From Paenibacillus alba (GTDB lineage Bacteria > Bacillota > Bacilli > Paenibacillales > NBRC-103111): a stretch of DNA of 64,000 nt. Positions 24,801-33,895 of the stretch are shown piece by piece (positions within the stretch are counted from its first letter, which is position 1; every line of letters starts with the position of its first letter). The DNA lies in contig NZ_JABMKZ010000017.1 in assembly GCF_013204855.1 (NCBI RefSeq), positions 91,661 through 155,660 of the forward strand. The letters run 5' to 3'. Made by a program: the position numbers and the translations under genes. The notes beneath the pieces are model-generated. The model was not told the origin of the DNA. It ran no database searches and saw only the letters and a program-made list of their open reading frames with translations.

Positions 24801-27482
24801 TCAAATCGCTTGGGCAACCTTTATTTCACGGGGATCTCCATGCTGGATGAACGCTTGAGCTGCTGCGATTCGTGCTAAAGGAATCCGGTAAGGGGAACAA
24901 CTCACATAATCCAATCCGGTCAAATGGCAAAAGAAAATAGACTCTTTATCTCCACCATGCTCTCCGCAAATACCCGTTTTGAGCGATGGCTTAACGAGTC
25001 GCCCTGCATTCACGGCTAAATCAATCAATTGGCCGACGCCCTCCGTGTCAAGAACCTGAAACGGATTATGCTGAAGCAGCTTCTGATCCACATAATGGGT
25101 TAGAAATTTCCCTTCCGCATCGTCTCGGCTGTAGCCGAATGTCATTTGCGTCAAGTCATTTGTCCCAAAAGAGAAAAAGTCAGCATACGCCACAATTTGA
25201 CGTGCAGTAAGCGCAGCGCGTGGTACCTCGATCATAGTCCCTACCTTGTACGGACAATCTCGAAGGCTATCTTTCCCTAGCACCTGCTCGGCAACCAAGT
25301 CAACAAGCTCTCTTACAATTTTCAATTCATTGGCATGACCAACGAGCGGAATCATAATTTCTGGAAGGACTCGAATGCCTCTGTTGATACAATCCGAAGC
25401 AGCACGGAAGACAGCCTCAATTTGCATATCATAAATCTCTGGAAATACAATACCCAGTCTGCACCCCCGTTGTCCTAACATCGGGTTAGCCTCGTGAAGA
25501 GCCTGCACTTTGCTGAGAAGCTGAGCGACCTCATCTCTTTCCAAATCTGACCCGCTTCTATCATAAGTCAGCTCCGCATGCCTTCTTTGCAGCTCCTCAA
25601 GGTTAGGCAAAAATTCATGAAGCGGCGGGTCCAGCAGTCGGATGGTTACCGGAAGACCGTCCATTGCTTCGAACATGCCCTCAAAGTCCGACTGCTGTAT
25701 AGGGAGCAGCTGGGCAAGTGCCCGCAAACGATCCTCTTTGTCTTCCGCCAAGATCATGCGCTGCACGACAGGCAGACGGGTTGGCGAGAAAAACATATGC
25801 TCCGTCCGGCATAACCCGATCCCCTGGGCGCCCAATTGTCTGGCGATCTGGGCATCTTCAGGATTGTCAGCATTCGCGTAGACGTTCAGTGTACGAATTT
25901 CATCCGCCCATTCCAGCATAAGGAGGAGCTCATCCGTCATGCTCGCTTCTTTTAATGGCATCATACCGCTAATGATCCGTCCGGTTGCCCCGTCGAGCGT
26001 AATCCAATCGCCTTCTTCGATCACCTTGTTTGGAGCATACATCCGCTTCTCATTAAGTACTATTCGAACTTCCTCGCAGCCGCATACACATGGTTTTCCC
26101 ATCCCTCTGGCAACAACAGCTGCATGACTCGTCATCCCTCCGCGGCTCGTAAGTACGCCTTCCGAAGCGATCACCCCATGAATATCTTCAGGCGTTGTTT
26201 CATTTCTGGCTAGAATCACGGTCTTGCCCGCGCGGTTCCACTGCACCGCTGTGTCTGCGTCAAATACAAGCTGTCCAACTGCTGCTCCCGGCGATGCAGG
26301 AAGCCCTTTAGCCAAGACATCCTTAACGGCCTCTTCCTCTATACCTCTGTGCAGAAGCTGATCAAGATGTGACACTTCAATACTCCCAACAGCCTCCATC
26401 TTGGTTAATAAACCTTCATGAACCATATCGACGGCGATCTTCAAAGCCGCTTGGGCATTTCGTTTGCCATTTCGTGTTTGCAGCAGGTATAGCTTATTAT
26501 TTTCTACCGTAAATTCAATGTCCTGCATATCTTTGTAATGCTTCTCAAGCTGCCTGGATGCTTCAAACAACTGCTCATAAATCTCAGGCATTTCGTTCTT
26601 TAGAGCAGCAATCGGAAGTGGTGTTCGTATACCCGCTACGACATCTTCTCCCTGCGCATTAATCAGATATTCTCCAAAAAAGGCCTTTTCACCCGTAGAT
26701 GGATTTCTCGTGAAGACTACCCCCGTGCCGCAATTGTCTCCCCTATTACCAAATACCATGCTCTGAATATTGACGGCTGTGCCTTGTTCATCGGGAATCC
26801 GGTTTAATTTGCGGTAAATTTGGGCTCTTTGATTGTTCCAAGATTTGAATACCGCCTCCACGGACATTCGCAACTGCTCATCTACATGCTGCGGGAAAGA
26901 TTTGCCTGTTTGCTCCAATATGCATTTTTTGTAATCTTCAATCAGACTCTTCCAACCTTCAGCAGTAACATCCTGGTCTTGCTTGGCGCCTTCCTTCTCT
27001 TTCCTATGATGCAATAGCTGCTCAAAATGGTGCGCATCAATCCCCATCACCACACTTCCAAACATCTGCATCAATCGACGGTAGCAATCGTAAGCGAATT
27101 TCTCATTGTTCGTCAGCGATGCTAATCCAAGTACCGTACTATCATTGAGACCTAGATTAAGAATCGTATCCATCATCCCTGGCATAGAACTCACAGAACC
27201 GGAACGTACAGAAACGAGAAGCGGATTAGCGGCATCCCCGAACGCTTGGCCCTTCATCTTCTCTAGCTGCTTAAGCGCTGCTGCAACTTGTCCAAATAGT
27301 TCATCTGACATTCGATTGCCCATTTCAAAAAAAGTTAAGCAAGCTTCGGTCGTAATCGTAAAGCCTGGGGGTACAGGAAGGCCAGCACGTGTCATCTCAG
27401 CTAGATTAGCTCCTTTTCCTCCAAGCAAAGCTTTCATTGAAGCATTTCCATCTTGAAAAGACACAACTTGTTTCTGCATCAT
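24801..27482 (-). CDS. ppdK: Pyruvate, phosphate dikinase
   Basis: 893 residues, full length for the family. The N-terminal ATP-grasp domain begins VVSFQDGNASMKALLGGKGANLAEM-like. The swivelling His domain has the phospho-acceptor in GGMTSHAAVVARGMGKPCV. The C-terminal PEP domain has GTNDLTQMTFGYSRDD and the Cys of GICGEHGGD. It interconverts pyruvate + ATP + Pi and PEP + AMP + PPi. Placed after gapB and an SR1P-like gene, it serves the pyruvate-to-PEP step of gluconeogenesis. Its start overlaps the stop of the small gene (ATGA). No adjacent PPDK regulatory protein was found. Confidence 0.95.
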   Translation of the reverse strand: MMQKQVVSFQDGNASMKALLGGKGANLAEMTRAGLPVPPGFTITTEACLTFFEMGNRMSDELFGQVAAALKQLEKMKGQAFGDAANPLLVSVRSGSVSSMPGMMDTILNLGLNDSTVLGLASLTNNEKFAYDCYRRLMQMFGSVVMGIDAHHFEQLLHHRKEKEGAKQDQDVTAEGWKSLIEDYKKCILEQTGKSFPQHVDEQLRMSVEAVFKSWNNQRAQIYRKLNRIPDEQGTAVNIQSMVFGNRGDNCGTGVVFTRNPSTGEKAFFGEYLINAQGEDVVAGIRTPLPIAALKNEMPEIYEQLFEASRQLEKHYKDMQDIEFTVENNKLYLLQTRNGKRNAQAALKIAVDMVHEGLLTKMEAVGSIEVSHLDQLLHRGIEEEAVKDVLAKGLPASPGAAVGQLVFDADTAVQWNRAGKTVILARNETTPEDIHGVIASEGVLTSRGGMTSHAAVVARGMGKPCVCGCEEVRIVLNEKRMYAPNKVIEEGDWITLDGATGRIISGMMPLKEASMTDELLLMLEWADEIRTLNVYANADNPEDAQIARQLGAQGIGLCRTEHMFFSPTRLPVVQRMILAEDKEDRLRALAQLLPIQQSDFEGMFEAMDGLPVTIRLLDPPLHEFLPNLEELQRRHAELTYDRSGSDLERDEVAQLLSKVQALHEANPMLGQRGCRLGIVFPEIYDMQIEAVFRAASDCINRGIRVLPEIMIPLVGHANELKIVRELVDLVAEQVLGKDSLRDCPYKVGTMIEVPRAALTARQIVAYADFFSFGTNDLTQMTFGYSRDDAEGKFLTHYVDQKLLQHNPFQVLDTEGVGQLIDLAVNAGRLVKPSLKTGICGEHGGDKESIFFCHLTGLDYVSCSPYRIPLARIAAAQAFIQHGDPREIKVAQAI

Positions 27483-27658
27483 TTTTTGTTCTCCTCCTTA
27501 TTCTTTTCAATACACGACATGGCATTGCACAAGCCATAAAATTTTTTGTAACCGTCCGTCGGCAACGTCGCAATCACTTCATTGCACAATTTACAAATGA
27601 CAACCCCAAGATCATACCGATGAATGGCCGCCAATTTTACATGGTTTGTTTGAGACAT
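27479..27658 (-). CDS. SR1P-like GapA-binding peptide
   Basis: 59 residues from the ATG at 27658, with GGGGGA about 6 bases upstream. It starts inside the 3' end of gapB and ends on the TGA that overlaps the ppdK start. The central LGVVICKLCNEVIATLPTDG then YKKFYGLCNAMSC matches the pattern of B. subtilis SR1P (CxxCN, then LYGxC), with Cys22, 25, 44 and 49 as a probable zinc-binding set. SR1P binds glycolytic GapA and modulates RNA decay. Here the gene sits between two gluconeogenic genes, so it could signal the metabolic direction. Too short for automatic ORF lists. Confidence 0.8.
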   Translation of the reverse strand: MSQTNHVKLAAIHRYDLGVVICKLCNEVIATLPTDGYKKFYGLCNAMSCIEKNKEENKK

Positions 27659-28686
27659 GTCGCTTCCCCCTTCGATTGTGTGCTTTCCATATGAGACATA
27701 TAGGCAACTAAATCAATGACCCGGTTTGCGTACCCCCACTCATTGTCATACCAGGCAAGCAGCTTAATTTGATCTTCCTGCGTCATAATGCTAAGACCGT
27801 CAATGATAGCGGATTTCTTATTTCCGATATAATCTACAGAGACAAGCGGCAGCTCGTTGTAGTCGACAAATGCTCCTATCTGCCCGGCAATCGCCTGTTG
27901 GATAGCGAGCTTCACATCATCGACTTTTACTTTCCGGCCAACTACCACTTGAAGATCCATCAACGAAACGTCCTGTGTCGGCACACGAACCGAAACGCCT
28001 TGGATACGAGAGGCGAGATGAGGGAGTACATCGAGGAGTGCCTTCCCCACTCCAGTCGAAGTTGGAATGATGGAATGCGTGCATGCCCTCGCACGGCGTA
28101 GATCCTTATGCGGGTTATCCATATGATTTTGATCATTCGTGAATGCATGGACCGTCGTCATCCACCCTTGCTTGACATGGAAAGCTTCATCCAAGATATG
28201 TAGAATTGGCGCGAGACAGTTAGTTGTACACGAGGCTGCAGACAGCAAACGATGACGCTTGGGATCGTACTGATGCTCATTCACTCCCATAACAACAGTA
28301 AGGTCCATGTTCGTACCCGGTGCTGTAATCAGAACCTTCTTGGCTCCAGCAAATAAATGTCTTTCCGCGCCATGCCGATGATTGAATTTACCGGTTGCAT
28401 CTACAACCAACTCAACACCGCTGTCTTCCCATGGCAGTAAATCAGGTTCTCTCTCGCTGATGACAGCAATCCGCTGGCCGTTAATTATCATTACATGGTC
28501 ATTCAATACTTCAATTTTGGCATCCCATCTGCCATGCACAGAATCATATTTCAATAGATGAGCCAACACTTGAATGGGGCTTGTTGAATTGATCACCTTG
28601 ATCTCGTAGTCCTGCTGCCTATCGTTCAATGCTTTTCTCAAACAAAGCCTTCCGATTCTTCCCGTCCCACTTATTCCAACTCTCAT
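27637..28686 (-). CDS. gapB: Glyceraldehyde-3-phosphate dehydrogenase, GapB type
   Basis: 349 residues from the ATG at 28686, which has GGGG 6 bases upstream; in-frame ATGs at 28692 and 28698 are alternatives. MRVGISGTGRIGRLCLR is the Rossmann loop, and the catalytic Cys is in SAASCTTNCLAP with AWYDNEWGYANR near the end. The Asp that fixes NAD in glycolytic GapA (about position 32) is replaced in the segment VINST, so NADP use and the gluconeogenic direction are expected. The ending overlaps the SR1P-like gene. Three CcpN-type sites lie upstream. Confidence 0.9.
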   Translation of the reverse strand: MRVGISGTGRIGRLCLRKALNDRQQDYEIKVINSTSPIQVLAHLLKYDSVHGRWDAKIEVLNDHVMIINGQRIAVISEREPDLLPWEDSGVELVVDATGKFNHRHGAERHLFAGAKKVLITAPGTNMDLTVVMGVNEHQYDPKRHRLLSAASCTTNCLAPILHILDEAFHVKQGWMTTVHAFTNDQNHMDNPHKDLRRARACTHSIIPTSTGVGKALLDVLPHLASRIQGVSVRVPTQDVSLMDLQVVVGRKVKVDDVKLAIQQAIAGQIGAFVDYNELPLVSVDYIGNKKSAIIDGLSIMTQEDQIKLLAWYDNEWGYANRVIDLVAYMSHMESTQSKGEATCLKQTM

Positions 28687-28708
28687 CTGCATCCCCATTC
28701 TTTCATTA

Positions 28709-28822
28709 AGTATGTCATAAATATAACATCTAGATATATATAACACAATATATAATATTAAATTCAATTATTACTCATACAAATGTATTATTAACGAAAT
28801 AAACCTAATATAGTATGTCATA
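28709..28822. promoter_or_regulatory. Three CcpN-type operator sites upstream of gapB
   Basis: Minus-strand TATGACATACT at 28709-28719 and again at 28812-28822, and TGTGTTATATA at 28737-28747. All three fit TRTGHYATAYW, the CcpN consensus as I remember it. In B. subtilis CcpN represses gapB and pckA during growth on sugars. Confidence 0.7.
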
Positions 28823-28844
28823 TATAAATCCGATAAGTTCAAAA

Positions 28845-28880
28845 ATAAAAAGCAAGCCGACCAATAAGTCAGCTTGCTTC
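28845..28880 (-). terminator. Terminator of the adenine deaminase locus
   Basis: AGCAAGC at 28851-28857 and GCTTGCT at 28872-28878 with an inner CGAC/GTC pairing. Minus-strand readout ends GCTTTTTATTTTT. Confidence 0.8.
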
Positions 28881-28894
28881 TATGTTGAGGTCCA

Positions 28895-29599
28895 CTAATG
28901 CTTGTCTATCGTCACATTGTTTGCTATCCCTTTTCTAGCCTTTGCTTTCCTAAATAGATAGGAATACAAGATCAAATATTGCCCAACAAATATGGCATTT
29001 AATACGGTACCTTCGCGGATAAACGTGATTTTATGCAAGAAAATCAAACCGATGCCTGCTGCTGTAATAAGCAAGGTACAATCGAAGATCGTTTTAATAT
29101 TACCCCATTTTCTATTCGTTCTTTTCACAACATTATTAACAAACAAATCCACAGGGATAAGCACAAGATCAGCTGCAATCATGAGATATAGACCAAACGC
29201 CAAAACGGCATCTCCTAAAGCAAGAAGCATAATTTTCTCAACATAGACATCCAGTTTAATGAAACTAGTCAGCAATAAATTAAGGTCCAAAAATAAACCA
29301 GATACAAAGGCTGGAATTAGTGAAGTAAAGTTCTTGAATTTAAAGTCTTTTGGCAGTACTAAATAGGCTAAAAACAACATGACAATTTCGAAAATGAAAG
29401 AGTAAGTTCCTTGCGTTATTGGAGAATAAACCACCGTCATCGTTCTGGTCAGACTACTCTGAGGTGATATGCCGACGCCTGCCCTGATTGCCAAACTAAT
29501 GCCAACCGTCAATACATAAATACCAATCAAATAAATGATCCATCGCTTGGTTAAAGTACCGTTACTTTGAATTTCGGATAAAGCAGGTTTATTTGGCAT
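28895..29599 (-). CDS. YczE/YitT-like integral membrane protein
   Basis: 234 residues with about five or six helices. The first helix LIGIYVLTVGISLAIRAGVGISPQ and the conserved ISPQSS-like turn resemble the YczE/YyaS/YitT permease-like family. Function in that family is not established. It follows the adenine deaminase gene by about 140 bases in the same direction and is AT-rich like it, so a purine-related transport role is possible but only inferred. A cre-like site lies in the gap. Confidence 0.65.
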   Translation of the reverse strand: MPNKPALSEIQSNGTLTKRWIIYLIGIYVLTVGISLAIRAGVGISPQSSLTRTMTVVYSPITQGTYSFIFEIVMLFLAYLVLPKDFKFKNFTSLIPAFVSGLFLDLNLLLTSFIKLDVYVEKIMLLALGDAVLAFGLYLMIAADLVLIPVDLFVNNVVKRTNRKWGNIKTIFDCTLLITAAGIGLIFLHKITFIREGTVLNAIFVGQYLILYSYLFRKAKARKGIANNVTIDKH

Positions 29600-29665
29600 A
29601 TGCCATCCCTCTTTCTAAAGAAAAATTTAATTATCCTACATTTCAAAAATTCATCCCAACGTTTG

Positions 29666-29679
29666 GGAAAGCGTTTACA
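29666..29679. promoter_or_regulatory. cre-like site
   Basis: GGAAAGCGTTTACA matches the CcpA box TGNAARCGNWWWCA at all but the first position. It lies between the adenine deaminase and the membrane protein genes. Confidence 0.4.
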
Positions 29680-29738
29680 CAATCAACGTAAAGTAAATAG
29701 ATGGATGTGCTGGACTTCACTTATAAGACATCATACTA

Positions 29739-31472
29739 TTATTCCATGAAGCGGAAACGATGCAAAGAAATAAATAAACTTAACAGCTTATTAACAACCG
29801 GTTCACCTTCGTTGTGGTTGCCCATTTCCTCAAGGGCAGCGTCAATTGCAGCTACACTGGATGTTAATTCATCCACAGTCATATTCGCCATCACGCCGTA
29901 AATTTCGAGCAGCATAACGCTTTTATTCGTTTTATTTTCGGTGACGATACATGCGCCTGAATACTTATCAACTTCTTTTAGGCAATAGCACATTTCTTCA
30001 CTCTCTTGGCCGACTACGACAAAATAAGGGGTTGGAGCAGGCCAGAAAGTCGCGACAGCACCGCGTTCAATGTATACTCCTTTAAATAAACCATTAATGA
30101 CATGGCGTTTGCCATTGGCATAGCGCTGAACAACAGACAGACGGTTTAATTGCTCACCCTCATATTCTGGCATAACCTTGCCATCTTTCATAGGCAGCCA
30201 AACTTCTTGGTAAAACTTAGCATGACCACGCCCATAAACATCAAAGACATACACTTTAGCTTGTGTCCCATCTTCTGAAACTTCCAAAGGCACAATATCC
30301 AACTGATCTGGTGTTAAGTCATCTAATCCGGTTACAGCCTTCGTACACATATTGGAGTAGTCAATATTAGCATTCTTTAACAACTTTTTATCTTTGGCAA
30401 TCAATTCACCATCTTTAAAAACATAAAGCGGATTGATATTAGATAAACTGTCGGTTAATACGATGTCTGCAAAACGTCCCGGTGTCAAAGAGCCAATTTG
30501 ATCTTCCATATGAAAAGATTTAGCTGTATTGTAGGAAGCCATTTTAATTGCTTTAATTGGACTGATCCCCATCTCCGCACATAGCGAGATAATCCAATCC
30601 ATATGCCCCATCTTAAGCAAGCGCTCAATCGATATGTTATCCGTACAAAGCATAAAGTTATCTGTCGGGAACTTGCGGTCCACAATGGCGCGGAGCAATG
30701 TTTTGATAACTTCACTACTGCCTACACCAAACTTAATTTGTGTGGCAAAACCATAGCGAATACTTTTTTCGATATCGTTCACATTCCAAACATCGTGATT
30801 GTTGGATACACCGATAGCTGGCAAATAGTTCAATACCATATCGGAGAGAGCTGTCACTCCCCAATGTCCATTGATAAATCCCCCTTTCTCTCTTACCCAA
30901 GCTGCTTTATGGAAATCATCTTCATCCCCAGAGCTGTATGTAAAATGTTCAAACTCACCTAGCCCTATTACGGGTTCCATGTCCAAAACAGCTTTTGTGA
31001 CCGATGCCGCTGTTTTTTTGCCAGGTGCAAACGCATACAATCGATAAGGCAGTTGATCATAATCTTTGAATAAGTCTTTAGCAGCCTGTACACCATCCTC
31101 ACCTGCCGCACTTAGAAGGTCTAAGCACTCAGCAAAAATGGTCGTTGTTCCGCAAGGAACCATCGCCTCGGCTAGCGCTGTCGGATGAGCCAATTGTGAC
31201 TCAAAATGCAAGTGAGCATCAATCAAGCCTGGAATGGCATAAAGCCCTTTCCCATCAAATACTTCCTTCACTTTGAGTATAGATTCATCTGGATTGAGTG
31301 CTACAATACGCTTATCGTAGATTAATAAAGACCCCTGATAGACCGTTTCCCCATGTACATCCACAATGTTCAAGTTTTTCATAAGAAGATCTGCTTTTTT
31401 ATTGCCATTTAAAACATCAAAAATAGCATGGACTTTCTCAAGGTGATTTGTTTCTGTCTGTTTCATCGTCAT
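29739..31472 (-). CDS. ade: Adenine deaminase
   Basis: 577 residues, amidohydrolase superfamily. The metal-binding DAHLHFES follows an N-terminal beta-sandwich strand (GLYAIPGLI), FINGHWG gives the next His, and LCTDNIS the Asp-bearing strand. GSLTPGRFADIVL and the long C-terminal domain (about 350-577) fit the Ade family. It deaminates adenine to hypoxanthine. The ATG at 31466 has better spacing (8 bases) from GGGAG than the one at 31472. Four identical LacI-type palindromes precede it, so it is a controlled catabolic or salvage gene. Confidence 0.9.
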   Translation of the reverse strand: MTMKQTETNHLEKVHAIFDVLNGNKKADLLMKNLNIVDVHGETVYQGSLLIYDKRIVALNPDESILKVKEVFDGKGLYAIPGLIDAHLHFESQLAHPTALAEAMVPCGTTTIFAECLDLLSAAGEDGVQAAKDLFKDYDQLPYRLYAFAPGKKTAASVTKAVLDMEPVIGLGEFEHFTYSSGDEDDFHKAAWVREKGGFINGHWGVTALSDMVLNYLPAIGVSNNHDVWNVNDIEKSIRYGFATQIKFGVGSSEVIKTLLRAIVDRKFPTDNFMLCTDNISIERLLKMGHMDWIISLCAEMGISPIKAIKMASYNTAKSFHMEDQIGSLTPGRFADIVLTDSLSNINPLYVFKDGELIAKDKKLLKNANIDYSNMCTKAVTGLDDLTPDQLDIVPLEVSEDGTQAKVYVFDVYGRGHAKFYQEVWLPMKDGKVMPEYEGEQLNRLSVVQRYANGKRHVINGLFKGVYIERGAVATFWPAPTPYFVVVGQESEEMCYCLKEVDKYSGACIVTENKTNKSVMLLEIYGVMANMTVDELTSSVAAIDAALEEMGNHNEGEPVVNKLLSLFISLHRFRFME

Positions 31473-31568
31473 TTCTCCCTTTTTTTGTTTTTTTATAAGA
31501 AGAGCTTAAAGCTCTTAACTTAACGGAATTCGCGTACTTCCTTCTGCAAGGCTAAGATTAAATCTTTT

Positions 31569-31676
31569 GTTAATCGATTAACTAATTATTCTGTTTCGGT
31601 TAATCGATTAACCTTTTGACATTCGTTAGTTAGTTAATCGATTAACCGTTTAATATGCGCTTGTTAATCGATTAAC
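31569..31676. promoter_or_regulatory. Four identical LacI-family operators upstream of ade
   Basis: GTTAATCGATTAAC occurs at 31569-31582, 31599-31612, 31633-31646 and 31663-31676, spaced 30, 34 and 30 bp. The regular phase (about three helical turns) suits cooperative binding on one face of the DNA. Confidence 0.85.
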
Positions 31677-31702
31677 TAGAATTAATAATTCATCCCTTAC
31701 AC

Positions 31703-32680
31703 TCAGGCGGATTTACGTTCGACAATGAACGGCTCTAGAACCGTTATCGGCTCAAACTCTTGTTTTTGAATTTGACTTAAAATAATCTCTGCACTTCTGA
31801 TTCCTAATTCTCGGTTCTGCAAATCTATAGAGGTAAGCTCAGGTGTAGAAATTTCTGATATCAGAGAATTCCCCAAACTCAACACGGCAATATCCTCAAA
31901 TATACGAATATTAGCTTGAACCAGTGCCTTGGCCAAATTGACTGCAAGCATTTCATTCAGCACAAATACAGCATCAATATTGTTCTCAAGAAGAATTGGA
32001 ATACAATCTGCTGATAAGTCCATCCCCTCTTTGATTTCCATAATCAAAGGCTGGTCCTCACCATTGCTAGCTTGACTAAAACCATCTAAAAAATAAGCTA
32101 GCAGATGGTCAGGCAAATGCTTATGAACAAAAGCAATTCTATTTTTACCTTTTAACAATAGATGCTCTACACCTAATTTACTTGCTTTCGTTAAATCTGG
32201 ATACAACAATGGAAAACCATCGTACTGAATACATCTATTTGCATATACAACTGGAATATTCCATTCTACAACGCTGTGGATACTCTCTTTGAAAGATACA
32301 TCAGAAAATAATCCAATAAAAATAATTCCAGCTATCATATTTTCACGCATCAGTTGAAGAATTTCATCTTCACTTAAATTGAGATTGTCGACTTCATAAA
32401 TATAAAGATTATAATGATGTTTGCCCAACGTTTGGCTAATGCCAGAAGTCATCTCAGAATAATACAGGTTATTAATCTTTGGTACGATGACAGCTACATT
32501 GAACGTTTCCATATGTTTTAGTGATTTAGCAACCACATTTGGTACATATCCAAGTTCTTTAATAGCAAGTTGAATTTTGGCTTCTGTTTCTTTTTTTACC
32601 ACAATGTTGGAATTTAAATATCTAGAAATAGTACATGCGCTTACATTAGCATGTTTTGCAATATCTTTTAAAGTAGTCAT
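31703..32680 (-). CDS. LacI-family transcriptional regulator
   Basis: 325 residues: an HTH at 3-22 (LKDIAKHANVSACTISRYLN), a hinge helix (NVVAKSLK), then a periplasmic-binding-like sensor from about 60. It lies between one operator copy (32719) and four others (31569-31676), all with the same 14-bp palindrome, so it very probably represses both itself and ade. The effector is unknown; a purine or nucleoside is suggested by the target. Classical PurR is not the closest match by eye, because the hinge and sensor differ. Confidence 0.85.
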   Translation of the reverse strand: MTTLKDIAKHANVSACTISRYLNSNIVVKKETEAKIQLAIKELGYVPNVVAKSLKHMETFNVAVIVPKINNLYYSEMTSGISQTLGKHHYNLYIYEVDNLNLSEDEILQLMRENMIAGIIFIGLFSDVSFKESIHSVVEWNIPVVYANRCIQYDGFPLLYPDLTKASKLGVEHLLLKGKNRIAFVHKHLPDHLLAYFLDGFSQASNGEDQPLIMEIKEGMDLSADCIPILLENNIDAVFVLNEMLAVNLAKALVQANIRIFEDIAVLSLGNSLISEISTPELTSIDLQNRELGIRSAEIILSQIQKQEFEPITVLEPFIVERKSA

Positions 32681-32718
32681 TCGCGGCCTCCCTTCTAAAT
32701 TCGTGTGTAGAACGTTTT

Positions 32719-32732
32719 GTTAATCGATTAAC
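32719..32732. promoter_or_regulatory. LacI-family operator upstream of the regulator gene
   Basis: GTTAATCGATTAAC, fifth exact copy, 39 bases before the lacI-type start; it implies autoregulation. Confidence 0.8.
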
Positions 32733-32828
32733 CTATGATAAAAACACATTATCATGCAAAAAGAGAAATTGCAAGAAAATTCTAAGCAATTCCTCTCACC
32801 TCCATAAATGTATAACCCGTGCGATGCA

Positions 32829-33692
32829 TTACAACTGCCTCATGTTCATCGGTCTCCTCGAAATGAACCATGCCGCTGCCAGTAAGGCAAGAGCTACTAA
32901 TATCCCCGACTCTCCCGTCCAGAGCAGCACATTCTCACCTTTGGAAGCTGAATCGAAAACTTCCTGAATCACGGCATTCCATGACGCATGAAGGAGGAAC
33001 GCAGGCCATATGCTGCCGGTTGTTAGCCGCAGACGCCCAATAATGTAACCGAAGGAGGTGACCGAAATCATAAATAAAAAAATGGAGAGCGCAAGGTAGG
33101 GACCAGAATAATAATTCCCAACAATCATTAAGGGAAGATGCCATAATCCCCAGATGATTCCGCTGATCAGCATCGGATAGGGAACGCGGGCGTCAATCAG
33201 CCGAGTGAGCATATAGCCCCGCCAGCCAAGTTCTTCTCCGACACTGCCGATGAGGCCAATTATTGTACCAACAACCATTTGCATAAGCAGAAGTCCCACG
33301 AATATAACTATAGCTGGAGCCTTCAAGAACGTATCCGGTGTGACGTATTGTACTAGTCCCGTAATCCAGGCAATCCCATAGGCAACCAGACCAATGACTA
33401 CTGGAAACAGCAGTATAAAAGGCAAAGCCTTTAACGTACGCCGTCCTCCGACCCGCAGGGAAATATCCACTGTGCCTTCATGCAGCAGCAAGCGAGCGAA
33501 GATGGAGGACAAGCCAGGTGTCCACATCAGGAACAGGACAAAGATCGGATATTCCAATGCCAGCACATAGCCAATAATAGAGAGAGGAATGAGCATTGCA
33601 AAGAAAACGAGAAGTCCTCTCCTAGCAAATTGAATACGCTCTTTATCCACTTCTGAACCTGTGGCAGGCGTGCTGCCAAAGTTTATTTTCAT
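32829..33692 (-). CDS. CPBP-family intramembrane glutamic endopeptidase
   Basis: 287 residues from the ATG at 33692, with AAGGGG about 9 bases upstream; the frame extends to 33728 without one. About eight helices. The CPBP (Abi/CAAX protease) motifs are GEELGWRGYMLTRL (EExxxR), GIIWGLWHLPLM with His, and FLLHASWNA with the second His. Members cleave prenylated or membrane peptides and are often linked to bacteriocin immunity or signalling. No bacteriocin gene is next to it. It appears monocistronic. Confidence 0.85.
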   Translation of the reverse strand: MKINFGSTPATGSEVDKERIQFARRGLLVFFAMLIPLSIIGYVLALEYPIFVLFLMWTPGLSSIFARLLLHEGTVDISLRVGGRRTLKALPFILLFPVVIGLVAYGIAWITGLVQYVTPDTFLKAPAIVIFVGLLLMQMVVGTIIGLIGSVGEELGWRGYMLTRLIDARVPYPMLISGIIWGLWHLPLMIVGNYYSGPYLALSIFLFMISVTSFGYIIGRLRLTTGSIWPAFLLHASWNAVIQEVFDSASKGENVLLWTGESGILVALALLAAAWFISRRPMNMRQL

Positions 33693-33835
33693 GATTGTAA
33701 CCCCTTTTTCCAAAGTATGTATATCCATTTAGAAGTATAGCAATTGCTCCACCCTGATCAGAACAAACTCAAGTCCAGTTTTTTCCTAGGCCAAAGCCCA
33801 GTAAGAATCGGACACCTATTACTTTACAAAATTTC

Positions 33836-33869
33836 AAAAAACCGCCACGTGATTTTCACATGACGGTTA
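33836..33869 (-). terminator. Terminator of the siderophore-binding lipoprotein gene
   Basis: AACCGCCACGTG pairs with CACATGACGGTT around TTTT. Minus-strand readout ends GGCGGTTTTTTG. Confidence 0.85.
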
Positions 33870-33895
33870 CGACTCAGAGGCATATCAGATTTTGA

